A stretch of DNA of 64,000 nt from Eumeta japonica (Eukaryota; Arthropoda; Insecta; Lepidoptera; Psychidae): assembly GCA_005406025.1 (NCBI GenBank), contig BGZK01000014.1, positions 434,001 to 498,000 of the forward strand, given 5' to 3'. A program made the translations under genes and the position numbers. Numbering within the stretch: position 1 is the first letter of the stretch; each line of letters opens with the position of its first letter. This document shows, piece after piece, positions 36,235 through 48,362 of this stretch. A model generated the notes under the pieces. The model made no database searches. It was not told the origin of the DNA and was given only the letters and a program-made list of their open reading frames with translations.

Positions 36235-39200
36235 AAACCGGCCGAGAGCATGTCGGATCATGCTCGCTGTAGGGCTCCGAAGCCATCAGTCACTACAAAA
36301 AAGCAAAATAGCCGAAAAAGCTAAGTTGTTACACTTTTTTCCATGTTTCCCGCACATAATAAGTATAAGCCTCTAGTCATCTATAACTGGAGAAACGAGT
36401 AAGTCTGTCGACTATTACTTTTAAACTACTAAAACTAAGGATATATCTCATTCTTTAATCTCAGATACTTGCCTTTTCAGTTATATTCATCTTTTTCGTT
36501 CATAAGATGGTAGGGTCAGAATATCTATTTACTTTATTTAATTTTATCACTTTCTTATTCCGTTTATATATTTTCTTATCTTTATCTATTATTTATTTTA
36601 CATTCTATATTGTACACTTATATTCTAAACTGATTGTCCTTAATTTTTTGGTGTTTACGTAACTCACATTCGTAAGTTTTATACGTAATCTGCCTACAAT
36701 TTTCGAACGTACTTTTTAGCTTATTATACATTTTTAGAAACCTCTGTCTCTTAATCGAATTCTCCATTGTTTCGGGGAAGTACTGCCTCATGATTCGTAT
36801 GTTTACCCCCGTTTCCAGCTCCACACGTGAGTCTCGCAGCTTGAACCTAAACAGGAACTGTGCGAACCTTTCGTGGCCTGTTAGGGGTTGCGCCATTTGG
36901 GTCGTCATTTCAAATTGTTGGAGGACACTGTACGATTGTTCCACTGGGGGAAAGAAGTATTTAGTGAGATCCGTGCCTCCCTCAGCGTATCGTTTTTACC
37001 ACTTTTCCAGACTGGCCACCCTAATCATTTTCTTTGTATACAGCAGCGGAAATTTGCATAGTGCGCTGCCGTTTTCTTGGTGAAGGCGACTCGCCTGGCG
37101 AGCTCGTTTACACGCTCGTTTCCCGTAATTCCAGCATGCGCTTTAACCCAGAAAGCCCTGCCTTCCGCAACGATCTCAGGTCACGCTTAAATTCATGGGC
37201 TAGAGGGTGATACATTTTCGGGCTAGACAAATTCTTCAGGGAGGATCTGGAGTCACTGAATATGTTGATCAGCCCGTCCTTACCCTTTTTGAAGCCTTTT
37301 TATCGCTCTTTGTAGCGCGACCATCTCCGCTAGAAAGACCGTGCAGAAGGGATCGAGTCGTAGTGTCGAGTACCAGGTCTCTTCTCCCTCTCGTCATTCG
37401 GTAAGGGCCGCGCCGACTTTGCCCTCTATTCGGCTTCGTCGGTGTATATGTGCGACCTTACTACGGTGCGACGGTCCAAAGTTTGGGATTCCAGTCCCTA
37501 TACACGACAGTTCGCCGATACACCCGGTCTCGGACACGTGCGAAAGGTAAGGCAATTCGCCAAAATAAACGGGTTTCTCTAGATCCTAGTCAAAAAATGT
37601 GTCTCCCATAACTTTGTCGCGCTTCATCTCATGCAACTAGCCCGCTTCTATCACTGTGATATCGAGAGGAAGCAGCCTCGACCTCTGCTCTGTGCTAATC
37701 CTCATCAGCGCAGAATCTAGTGAGATTGTACAGTGAGCCCAGCACGCCTTAAGAGCGATGTCGAGTATCTTCCGCATGCCGAGCTACTCTATCGCCGGTG
37801 CACAAGCATCCGGAACGTACAGCACTATAGGCTCTATTACGGCAATAATACGGTCCTCACGATCTCAGGACTCAGACCTCACGTCGCTTTAGCCACTCGG
37901 GCTAATATATTACAGATATTCATAGCCTTTTTAGAAGCCTTGGCAACATGGGGAATGGATGTCAGCTTCTTGTGAATTGTCAGGCTGTGTAGGCGTATAT
38001 AACCAGTCAGGCTTTTTTGCTCACTATTCATGTGTACCACTGGGTCGTCATATTTCAACTTTCTAGTCAGCATCATCAAGTTAGTTTTCGATGGTACGAA
38101 CTTCAGCTTGTTTTTGACTCCTTAGCAGTGCACGTGAGCTAACGCCCGATTGGCATCCTCCTCCACTGACGAAGCCTACATTCTGGAGAACAGAAGGACT
38201 ACATCGTCGCAAACGGCTGTACATATACGCCGAGTTTTTTGGGGTTTAGGAATAGGAATTCCAGAATGAGGTTCCAGAAGGTTAGATCGGCTACAAAGCC
38301 CTATATACAATCTTTGGAAATTGCCTTTCTGCATTTGCCTCTAGAGTACCAAAAAATCACATCTTGTTCTAGAAGATATCCCGCACCATGCCGTAGAAGT
38401 TCACTGGGTATATATAAGCGAGCACATGGTGCTTCAACGCCGGTCATCACGCAATGTCGAATGCACCTTCTATGTTCAATGACACCATTAAGATGATCTT
38501 TTTAAAACAAAACTTACTATACATGTGTGCCATTACATTATAAAGGACGTTGACCGTCTCACGCTACGGCGTGAAGCCATGCTGTGCCGCTTGTAGTTTC
38601 GAAATTAAGTGCCTTTTGAGGTACCTGATCAGTATCTTAACCATGTTTTGCCCAGAACAGGGAGCAAACCTATGGGCGGGTAAGATTTCTGATAGGTATA
38701 ATTATCCTTGCCCGGCTTCGGGATCACCTTAATGGAAGCCATCTTCCAGGCTCGGGAAAAGTATCTCAGCTCGAGGAATTCATTTGCCATCGCAAGGAAA
38801 AATCTCAGGTCCCAGAAGATAGCTGCCTGGCATATGTCCAACGTGAAACCATCGACGCTCGGGGCCTTTTGAGGATGAAACGCTTTCAGCGCATTTTTGA
38901 CCTTGTCCCCTGTGAAAGGCGGGTCCTCTACAGTTATATCTCTAAAAATTACAGGTGATTGATCGTCACCGTCGGTTCGTGCCTTCTGACTTCCGTATGA
39001 TGCGGATTATCAATATTGTCCAGGTCATCAGAAGAAAAAGGTCTCTGCCAAAAGGGTCGCCGACTCGTCCGGACCTACTACTTGTCTCGAGTCGGTTTGA
39101 AGCAGGACATCCTTGCAGTTTTTCCCGTTTCCCTGATGATCCTGTAGATGTTGTCCCATAGGCTCTCTCCGACCTGTGCGGAACAAAACCGCTTCTTCCA

Positions 39201-40225
39201 AGTCGCAGTCTGCCCCTCAATTACTGCCCTTACCTAAACCTCTTTGGTCTGGACGTACTCCTCAATCATGCACTACCGTATTCTAGGAGCCGCGCTTCGG
39301 ATGCGCCGCTTCTTGGTGCATGCATCCCGTTTTAGCAACTCTAACTCAGGATTCTACCAGGAGAGCTCTGCTCCGAGTTTCTGTGTGGAATGGTAGCGCC
39401 GTAATCTTGTCGAATGCACTCAGTGTAGGTCTCTACAACATCGTCGAGTTGGTCGCACGAGCTCACAGATTTCATTATCTCGACGGTCATAGCCCGTTCA
39501 ATCAGAGCAGCATCCATTGTAGTTCCGAACTCCAACTATCGACCCTTCACAGTATTGAAGATCTGTTTACTAAAAGGAGGACGAGGGCCGGATCCTCTCC
39601 TCACGTGCACGGCAAACGTGACCGCATTATGGTTCGAAGATGTCAAGTCTTGGATCACCTGACATTCCTTCGCTCTATCCAGTTGAGCGGGGTTACACGG
39701 AGTCACATCCACGACGCTCTTGAAGAGGCGGTCCCCGGGAGCGTAATGCCCTCGTTCAAGATGTAAAGTGCCTCAACATCGAGGAAAGCGCAGGGATCAC
39801 TACCGCATGCATCATCGTGTTCGCAACCCCACCACACGCTCCATGCGTTGACATCACTCCCCAGGATTATTTTGTCCGTCTCGAGTTCCGAGCAGACATA
39901 TTACATGCGCCCGAGGTACGAACCTATGGGCATGTCGCATTCAAAATACACCGACACTATTTCGCAAATTATTTTAAATAACCGAAATTATTTCAGCTTC
40001 TGTGAGGTGTATGGTGTGTCCCCCTTAGAAATATTTATTTTTGATGTTTAACTACTAAACTTAGTAGAAGGTCATAATAGACCTTTATACTACAAATTTC
40101 ACCAATATATGTCTTGTAGTTTTTGAGTAAATATCTTTTGACATAAAGACGGACAGGCGGACGGACGGACATGACGAAACTATAAAGGTTTTGTTTTTGC
40201 TAATTTGGCGCGGAACCCTAAAAAA
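36235..40225 (+). repeat. Lepidopteran interspersed repeat split by a LINE insertion
   Basis: The left part starts with an A-run and CCGGCCGAGAGCATGTCG. The right part (about 39960-40225) ends with GACGGACGGACATGACGAAACTATAAAGG and CGGAACCCTAAAAA. These are the two ends of one common lepidopteran repeat type, here 4 kb apart because a LINE fragment lies between them. The exact junctions are not resolved. Confidence 0.55.
36618..39955 (-). pseudogene. R1-clade-like non-LTR retrotransposon ORF2, 5'-truncated and decayed
   Basis: Pieces of a LINE polyprotein read in order along the minus strand. First is the end of an AP-type endonuclease (about 39955-39780, GSDVNAWSVWWG). Next is the linker SDESATLLAETFF (about 39060). 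The reverse transcriptase follows with KVIPKPGKDNY and PIGLLPVLGKT (38850-38630), HGFTP (about 38590), SLNIEGAFD (38450-38487, motif A) and CDDVVLLFS (38185-38213, where FADD is usual). Then comes the thumb region (HKKLTSIPHVAKASKKA, about 37960) and an RNase H-like segment AHAGITGNERVNELAR (about 37150-37085). The C-terminal LTGHERFAQFLFRFKLRDS (about 36880) normally precedes a Cys-His motif. Order and motifs fit the R1 group with an RNase H domain. Many stops and frameshifts make it non-coding. ORF1 and the endonuclease start are missing. Confidence 0.8.
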
Positions 40226-40286
40226 CGTTTTATATACTCAACGAATTATTTTTCATTTATATTGTCTGTCGTGCATATAGTTTACA

Positions 40287-40419
40287 CTAGCTTTCATCTT
40301 GTACATTGCACCATGACGTAATTAAGATCTCGATCGCTGTCGCGTTCTAAATTCTGACCCCATTCCTGTTTCCATATATATGTATATATATATATACAAA
40401 TTGATATATTAAAATAAAT

Positions 40420-40482
<63 letters not shown>

Positions 40483-40750
40483 GATATATCAATTTGTTTC
40501 ATTCTAGATTTCAATTCCGCTCCCGCTTCGAATTTTTATCTTCGTACTGCGTCTCATTCTGATTCCGGTCACGCTCTTGATTCTTCTTGATTCTAATTAT
40601 GATTTTACACTTGATTTTGACTTTGGTAATATGAGACCAGCGTGCAATGTCGATTCTGCTGCCGGTCACGGTTTTGATTTGGACGGAAACGTAGAAAATG
40701 CCAGTAGGGTCAAAATAAAATTTGGTTTGTGTTACTAAAGGGCAGTGTAA
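40287..40750 (-). repeat. Degenerate GATTCC-type repeat interrupted by an (AT)n block
   Basis: Begins CTAGCTTTCATCTTGTACAT and continues ATTCTGACCCCATTCCTGTT. It is then interrupted by about 110 bp of AT repeat and resumes at 40500 with ATTCCGCTCCCGCTTCG, ending near 40750. The layout parallels the copy at 27697-28085 (GACCCCGTTCCTGCTCTC), including the closing words ACCAGCG/CCAGTA and TAAAATTTGG. The frame at 40511-40837 (minus) is a by-product of the pattern. Confidence 0.55.
40375..40494. repeat. (AT)n microsatellite with inverted flanks
   Basis: A long TA run is bordered by CAAATTGATATATT on the left and AGATATATCAATTTG on the right, so the whole block can fold into one hairpin. Confidence 0.85.
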
Positions 40751-40846
40751 CTTTTTATGAATTTTTAGAATATTTAGTGGTAGAAATATGAAGATAACGT
40801 CAAGTTTTTTTTTCGAAGGCTTCTCGTTCGCGCACACAACATATAG

Positions 40847-40850
40847 CTAG
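40847..40850 (+). mobile_element. Helitron-like 3' terminus
   Basis: GAAGGCTTCTCGTTCGCGCACAC is followed by ATATAGCTAG and T at 40851. GAAG/CTTC gives a small stem before the CTAG. The body is not resolved and may overlap the preceding repeat. Confidence 0.35.
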
Positions 40851-40904
40851 TTTCATAGTAACATAATAAATAGTTTATGCTCGCAGAACGGACAAAATAC
40901 ACAT

Positions 40905-41510
40905 AGCGGCTTAGATTTTCCATAGAACATTTCCTCCTTTATTTCACTCTCTTAGAGATATTTTTACAAACAAGATACATATAATTATTTTTTATTTGTA
41001 ATAAGCAGCTAAAATATAGGTTTTCTTGTCAGAAGCTGCAGAGGTTCCGTTTTTTTTTCCGTCTAAAAAATTTCAACCCTTATTTCACGCGTTTTATGGT
41101 TATTTTTAAGAACGGTACATGTCAGTTTTTTTTTATTAGTAATGATTAGCTTAAATATAAATTTTGATATAAGTAGCTTTAGAGATTTCGATTTTTCATA
41201 CAACACTGCACTCATAGTTTCAGCCTTTTTAGGGATAATTATAACAAACAATCCAAACTGTTTTTTTTTTATTTTTATAAGTAACTAAAATGTTAAGTTT
41301 GACAACTATTGCTTCAACGGTTTTGTGTTTCTACACCACAGTATCTCAGTATTTTTACCCGCCCTAGGGATTGAATTTTTAAACATCCTTTCTCAGTACT
41401 GGTCTTCGTTATGGCAAAGTTATCTCTATAAAACTTCAAGTCTCTAAACCAGCAGTGTAGGCTGTGCCTTAATACAACAGTTAGTTAGTTTTTGATCGAA
41501 AAACTTTTAT
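40905..41510 (+). repeat. Decayed Helitron-interior-like repeat with internal tandem copies
   Basis: Two to three imperfect copies of a unit of roughly 150 bp: TTTCAACCCTTATTTCACG..., AGTTTCAGCCTTTTTAGGG... and a related earlier copy. They are followed by CCCTAGGGATTGAATTTTTA, ACTTCAAGTCTCTAAACC and GGCTGTGCCTTAATAC. These words occur in the interior of common lepidopteran Helitron-type repeats. No termini were identified. Confidence 0.4.
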
Positions 41511-43190
41511 TTTTGATATATTTTAACATTATAACATTGAATTTGCTCAACAGAGTAATGTAAAATCCTAACACGGTTTCGTTTGCATTTATTTACTTTG
41601 TTGGAAAATCAGATTCGGATTAATCCAAAATAATAGATTTGTAAAAGGCGTCTAAATGAAAAAAATATGTGTTAATAAAATTAAAAATGAAATCATGAAT
41701 TAATTAACGCCTTTGAACATCGCTTACAACGAAATGAATTAAGAACTTACTGTTTATTAACATTAATCATACGCATCCGCACGCACGCATGCACGCTGGC
41801 ACGCATACTCACCCGCACGCACGCACGCATGCATGTACGTTTGCACGTACACACGCACGTGCATACGCACCCACGGACAGATACCCTCAAACACACATAG
41901 GTACGCATAAAGTAGGTTTCAGCAGTGACTAATATTTGTAACTAAAGTTTTCCGTATCAATGACTCTTGTACGGAGACAATGAGCAACAGTTATGCAAAG
42001 CAGTTACAATAACCTTTAAGTTCATGACAATAATCTTTTTAACTCTCAACTCTACTTCTATAGCAGTAGAGTACAAAATAGTCACAACTTTTTGAACAAT
42101 AGAGCACAGATGCATAAGGAACGGTCGTGTGTTTTCGTATGAAGGCTATGGGTTCCTCCTTTAGTTATTTCTTTTTATAAATGCAAGTTAGTAAAGAAAA
42201 TCGTTAATAACAGATGCTTCGTAGTGATATCAATATGAACAAAATATTGCCCATATAAATTAAAGGCCTATGTTGCACGCTAAAAATTTTATTAGTAAAT
42301 ATTTTTAAAAAATTGTGATTTTGTAAATACAAATGTAGGAAATAAGAAACAACCCCTTAATAAAAATTTCGATTAAATATCATAGTAAAAGTAAATAACA
42401 TGGTAAAGCTTAATTTAGTCTAATGACATACAAAAATCAACGATCATTGCCAACAAAAAATATTTATTGCACTAATTTGCGTTTAATATTTTGGACCCTG
42501 AAAAATAAAAACATATTTTTTATTCGAAGATGAAGGTCAATGCAAATAACCGATCGTAATATGCAAAGAGCAACGACCGGTGAGTCATCAGTGGCGTAGT
42601 AATTTTAACTTTAACGTTGGTACGTTTAGAGATCATTTTGCGTGCTATGTTATTGTTATAGCAAAGCGTCGCTAGTAACGTTCCGTTATGACACAATAAG
42701 CGATTTACATAATCGAGTTCGATTCATCTTGTTCTTCGACGGATCGATACAGTTATGCTCGGAGCGAATGATTCGGATAAAGGAACGGTTGTCAATGCAT
42801 TTGTAAGACTTTTTTTGTATTAGATCAATTTAGTTAAGTGATATATCGAGTCAAGAAATCAGTGGGAATTTCGACTTATTCTTTTCTGAATCGATCATTG
42901 TCTGATCGGGATTTTAATCATTTTATTCAATTATTCGTCACGTTCAAACGACAACAGAGCCATTTACGAAAGTCGTACAAGATATTAATAAAAAATAAAC
43001 ACTATAAAAAGGAGAAATATAATAGGGAAATATGTATTTATATTAAAATTTATTCTAAAGGTTTTAGTTTAATGTCTCACGGATAAGTTAAAACTTTTTC
43101 GAGAAATAAAAGAATAAATATGTTGTTATAAACAATACAAAAAAAAAAAATACAATACATATCCTTTATTCACCTTCTATTCTCAACACT
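41511..43190. other. Gene-free interval with CGCA-rich tract
   Basis: 41773-41885 is a degenerate CGCA/CGTA tract alternating purine and pyrimidine. 42540-42960 is a G+C-richer patch (ACCGATCGTAATATGC, TTATGACACAATAAGCG) that looks non-repetitive. The 82-codon frame at 42838-43086 starts within it but shows no family features. No gene is called. Confidence 0.35.
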
Positions 43191-43194
43191 GGCA

Positions 43195-44080
43195 ATGTGG
43201 AAGGACTTTGTCAAGCATAGTGTAGCGTCATGCATTATGGCTGGGATCGCCACCTTGGGATTTGGAGCAAGAGCCCTTGCGTCCATGTAGTGGTGTGGAG
43301 AGGCGCTTAAGCAGGAATGAGAACCGACGCCGAGACAGGTCGAAGTTCTGTGGGACTCTGGTCGCAGAAAGGTAGAAGAGGTTGACGGGTCCTAACCTTG
43401 GTTTCCGAACCGTTGAGGCAGTTCGTCAGGTATTGGAACAGTGGATGGATAGGTCTTGGGAAATACCTGTATCAAATCTCTAGAAAGGAGCCAACGGCCG
43501 AGTACCACTATTGTAATGGACGCCTCGAAGACATCGTTCGACATACGCTGGAGACATGCCCTGCCTGGGCAGCGAGGCGCGCGGTCCTGAAAGCCGTGAT
43601 AGGGTGAAGTAGGAAGTAAGTAGGAAAGGACGACCGGTAATGACGACTCGTGGGAGGCGGTACGATTTTTTTGTGAAAAAACTATGTCACAGAAGGAAAC
43701 GACGAACCGAAAGCGCGAACGCAGCCCCGTGCTTGAAATACGCCGCCGACGTACTGGGTGCAGAAGAAATGCGTATGCGCCAGCCCACCTTAGATTATGC
43801 CCGAGGGCGGTGTATTAAGGGAAGTCCGCCACCCATCCACGGGCACGCGATGGTCGGCGCGTATTGTCATAGGCTTTTTCCTTTGCCGTTAGAGTTAAAT
43901 AGAAAGCTTCAACGCTGCCGGGGCAGCGAATGAATGCGCAGGCGTACTCGGGGCTTCAGTACAAGGCTACGGGATGGATGCCATGGGGTTTTAGGCGGAA
44001 GGTGTCCGACATCATTCGGTTGGCCATCCTCAAGTCCCGAGTATTCATTAGCGTTTCCCCATATAAAAAAAGAGTTTTGT
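43195..44080 (+). pseudogene. 3' end of an R1-like LINE (5'-truncated)
   Basis: In one frame, LGKYLYQISRKEPTAEYHYC and EDIVRHTLETCPAWAARRAVL (about 43455-43595) match the C-terminal Cys-His motif region of R1-group LINE ORF2 proteins. In a second frame, DDSWEAVRFFCEKTMSQKE and KRERSPVLEIRRRR (about 43642-43760) give the usual C-terminal tail. The motif normally written CxxC...H...C has its first Cys replaced by Tyr (EYHYC). At least one frameshift separates the pieces. Upstream there is only an A-rich junction (43135-43150), so RT and endonuclease are absent. Confidence 0.6.
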
Positions 44081-46520
44081 CAAGTATCTTTTGGTTATTT
44101 CTATCCTTGTTTAAAATTCGTTAGATATATCTTCAGGTGTCATACGGAAAACATTATCTAAATAAGTATTGCATGTTTTAGTTAACAATTTAGGGTTTGG
44201 TGGCCTTACTATTTTTTTTCCTACCATAGTACTGAATAATAATTGTAATCGGATTTCTTCTCCATAGTTGTAATGTGATACTAGCCTTTAGTACGACAAA
44301 ATAAATCGATAAAAAATTAGTTAGTCTAAAATGTTCATTGTACTCGGTAGTTATCGGTGATTATTTTGTCATCTACATAAATCCTATCTCAAATCATTAA
44401 AGTGAATTTAACGGAATAAGATAAAATAGATATAAAAAAAACACAAAGCAATTTTTACGGACGAAACATAAATTACTCAACCAGTCAGATTATTCTTACT
44501 TGCTGTGATATTAAGGCACACGGGTTCTACAGTAACACGTGGTCGCCAAAAACGCTTGAAATGTTGAGATAAGAAAATTAGCATAAGGGACCGTTATCGA
44601 GCATTTTTAAGAATTCAATAAAAAGTAATAAGGCGAGAGGCCGAATGGGTGAAAAAGGGGCGACATTTTTCGGTCATAAAGATAATGCGCGGTGTTCGCA
44701 TCGCCGATGCATAAAAATTTAGGTTAATGCAACGCACGCGCACAGGCAACTCGGCTAACGGAGGTACGATCTACCTTTCGGTGCGAATGCGGAAGTATGA
44801 CTGTCTGTTTGTTCGGTGTGTGTTTGCATTTTGTTGTTACTTTCGCGCCGTAGTGCTAAGCGGGGTCGTATTGTTATCGTGTAAAAGTCTTCGATGTATT
44901 CGTATTAGCGGTTTTGTAAATTTTTTATGCCTGTACAATTCTTTCTCCGGTACAGCCTCCGGTAAAAAAACGATGGTCTGATTTGCCATAGTATTTAAAA
45001 ATGATATGCATTAAATATTTTTACGTGTAATACATTATAAACCTTAAGTTTTGACATAAATATTTTGGTTGATTGTAATGAATAAAAATATCCAATGTAA
45101 ACGAGTTATAGGACGCGTTTTGCACTAAGAATTGTTATTTTTAAAGTGAAAATCGTTCAGGGGTGACTGGAGTACAACTGAAATATTTTTTTTGGTCTGA
45201 AGTGACATTTCGTAAAATGTAAAATTTGTTTAAGCATATTTTCTGTATTTATAATTTGGATTTAAAATTGGTCGCCAAAGCAGAAATTTTGAAATGTAAA
45301 GTGGCCAGTATTTAGAAACAATTTCGTGCGTAAAGTATATTAATTTTTATTAAGCCTATTAATTAAATAAAAAGATATATTTTATTGTTTTATTATTATA
45401 TATCTGCGATTCCACCCCAGCAAAAAAATTTAATTTTTTTGTTTGACCTATCTCTCTTTTAATAACAATACCGATTTTGGTCTTTAGTGTTAAATTTCAA
45501 AATAATTTATTTCATTTTTATTGCCAAATCATAATGTCTGCCACAATATCAATCAAAAACATTTTATTTCAATCACGCGTAGAGGCTACACGCATTAATA
45601 TTTTTACAATATATAAAAAAAACTCGGGCGAATTCGTACTCAGATATACGTTCAATAAGACAAAGTTGCATCTTATTGGGCATTTTATTTGCACTTTCCT
45701 CCAAAAGAGGTCGACGAACGAATCAACTCACTTTGCGGTGTAAGGCATGGCGGGAAGGCTTTGCAGCATCAATAACAAGATAAAGAGATGAAATATTTGT
45801 TTTTACATCCGAAGTAAACGTGTAATTATAACGGAACACGAGCCATTTTAATTTATATTTCATGTTAATTAAACGCAACGGTTCGTATCTGTTTTCCTGC
45901 GTTTCGGAAGACATACTAAAAATTTGAATATTTTTTTAATGATGGTGTAGGATCGGCAAGAGAAATGAAATAAAGATTTTTATTTCGCGCCACGATCTGT
46001 GTTATATTTCCATTTTTCTTGTAGCTATGAACCAAATCAGCTCTAGCCAAATAAGTGCCGTTGTAAAGATTTAATTCAGCTGTCGTAGCTAAATAAATAT
46101 TTATAATAATAAAAAAAACCGATTTATATGTTTACTGAAAAAATAAACTGAACAATGTACCGCTAACATAGATAATATATATTAATAAACTGTTTTTGTT
46201 TAATAACATGTTTTTCTGAATTTTTTTTGCACCTACTAGTTTTTGTGTATTATCCGCTTTTTAATATAATATCTAGCGTACCAGTTAACTGATTGGAGAC
46301 TCATTATATTCCAAGTCGATAAAACAACCTTTTATCAGACTTGAAATTGAACTCGATCTTCAAACCACGCCTATGTGGTAAGAGCGATATACAATTTTTC
46401 ATATTATAAAAGGGTAAGTGCGCTAGTCACACTCGCACTTGGCCTTTTATTTTTAACTAGGGGTTGTATTCGATTGTGGAATAGACCTGCGCAGCAAAAC
46501 TTATTTATGTATGAGCGCGG
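44081..46520. other. Gene-free interval
   Basis: No gene was recognised. 44620-44960 is G+C-richer and looks single-copy; the 84-codon frame at 44727-44981 lies here with a Cys/Phe-rich composition but no family. CACTCGCACTTGGCC at about 46429 is a minus-strand fragment of the common GCCAAGTGCGAGTC-type repeat. Confidence 0.35.
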
Positions 46521-46546
46521 CGCGGGCGGCGGGCGGCGGGCGGCGC
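46521..46546 (+). repeat. GGGCGGC tandem, candidate G-quadruplex
   Basis: Three GGG runs and further GG runs spaced by CGGC within 26 bp, fitting a G-quadruplex-forming pattern (one tetrad run short of a strict four-GGG motif). It is an isolated G+C spike in AT-rich DNA. Confidence 0.5.
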
Positions 46547-48099
46547 ATCGCGTTACCGGTGTGATGTTTGTATTAGACGGCCTAATAGTTTATTTCAGAT
46601 TTATCACGTTATGCATACATATTTTTAAAATCGTTACGAAAAGAATATGAATATAAATATTTTTACTACAGCATTTTTCGTTGGATTCATTTAAGTTCAA
46701 AACAATTAATTTAACATCGCTGGCAAACCGTGTGCGAAAATGGTTTACTGGTAATGGTAAAACGAGATTACTGAAAAAAAGATATGGGATATTAAGTGGG
46801 ATTTTGAAAAGGGATGGGATTAAATTTTTTGATTTCTTCTTTTACTTGGGCCGCGAGACCTCTGGGAACTGTGAGAAATACTTAACAAGTTCCATGATGG
46901 AAATAGGTTTTTGTTTATTTGCGGGTGTCAAAATATTCGATAAAAATGGCCGTATTTTTTTGAGTGCGTTAATTTAGAATCTTTATTTTGTACAGCTCCA
47001 AGGTACTAGGCCTGAGTATTTGATATTAATGTCAACTTGGTACCTCTACGTATTTCTAGGAAAACTAAGTATGTAGTCGGGGCCTTGCGTCACGAACAAG
47101 ATTTTTTCAATATCAATAAAGCAAACAAAAGAATTAAAAGTAAAGAGTTTAATTTATCATTTTAGGAAAAATATTAATTTATTGAAGATTAGAAATAAAA
47201 TAGTGAATGCATAAGTCAGAAAGAGAGAGATAAAGAGAAATAGAGAAAGTAGCTTGGAGAGGTATAACGCTTTTTCGTTATGTTACGATTTCTAGCAGTC
47301 TACTCCTACGGCAAGCCGCGTTGAGGAATTTCGTTCCTGATAGGTTTTTAACGGATATAAAAACAGACGGACAACCCAAAAAAACTATTATTCAATAGAG
47401 CAATTTGGTTCATTTTGAATGATATACTATATCCACAGATTTCAGACTTTTTCTCTATACGCGTATATAAAAAAGGGCTCAAAGAGCATTTACAAAAGTT
47501 TGGATCACCAACGGAGACCGTTTAATAGTGTTTTCAAGTCTTCCCCTAAAGAAAAAGATATCGAGTGTTTATTGTTGGGCGACATTCGCGAAGCTAATCA
47601 AACTTTGGGCGAATACACTCGTCGGCGTTCGCCGGCGGCGCGTGGACGACTTTTTCTTGGATCGACTATGTTTCCATAAAAAAAAAAGTTACAAAATAAA
47701 GAATTAAAGAGTTATAAATATGTAGTAGTAGTATATAGATGATAGCGAAATTCAATGGCCTAGAGATTTTGTATTGATTTCGAAAGTCAGTCGCAAATGA
47801 AAAATATAATCAGATCAGTCTAATCAAAATGGTGATTATAAAATTAAAACTTTTACTTCAGCGTTCAATGTTCCGAGTTACATTGATAGGTAACGGTATT
47901 TACTATGTAGGACATTCCTTTAAAGCTAAACTTCACAAGGTGAGGTTGTACTTCATAGGAATGGCTTTTAACATATTATTCACTTAGTGTGAAGTAATGG
48001 GAATATACACGTCTGTGTAATAAAAAATACGAAATAAAAAATACTATTTAATTTATACATATATTAAACTATAGAACCGTTGTGTTCGTACATTAAAAT
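46547..48099. other. Gene-free interval
   Basis: No gene was recognised. The frame at 46681-46977 (98 codons, basic and aromatic) and that at 47419-47679 have no family resemblance. GGAATTTCGTTCCTGATAGG and AACAGACGGACAACCC (about 47325-47378) look like the end of a decayed repeat. Confidence 0.35.
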
Positions 48100-48362
48100 A
48101 TTTGTCGAAAACTGATTGCCGGTGATATAGGAAATGTAACAGAATACAATAACACTATTTTAAAACCCTTATCTGTCTGTTTGGACATATTAATATCTAC
48201 AACTATTACATAAATCTTCATAGAGTTTTCGCAGAAAACTTGAGTGTAGTCGAGAAAACACATAGGTTTTATTTCCTTAAAATCGGTTGGCACAAAATTA
48301 TACGAAACGTAATTGTTTTAAAAAAAATAGTTCTATGCACACGAAGTCGGCAATATAGCTAG
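48100..48362 (+). mobile_element. Helitron-like 3' half
   Basis: Ends with GCACACGAAGTCGGCAATATAGCTAG and T at 48363, a diverged form of the CGAAGTCG...CTAG^T terminus. The upstream bases are compatible with a decayed Helitron interior; the left edge is arbitrary. Confidence 0.45.

Noticed and set aside
39320..39766. 148-codon plus-strand frame
   Set aside because: Antisense to the endonuclease/linker region of the minus-strand LINE.
46681..46977. 98-codon frame as a small protein gene
   Set aside because: No start context, no family resemblance, AT-rich composition; chance opening is more likely.
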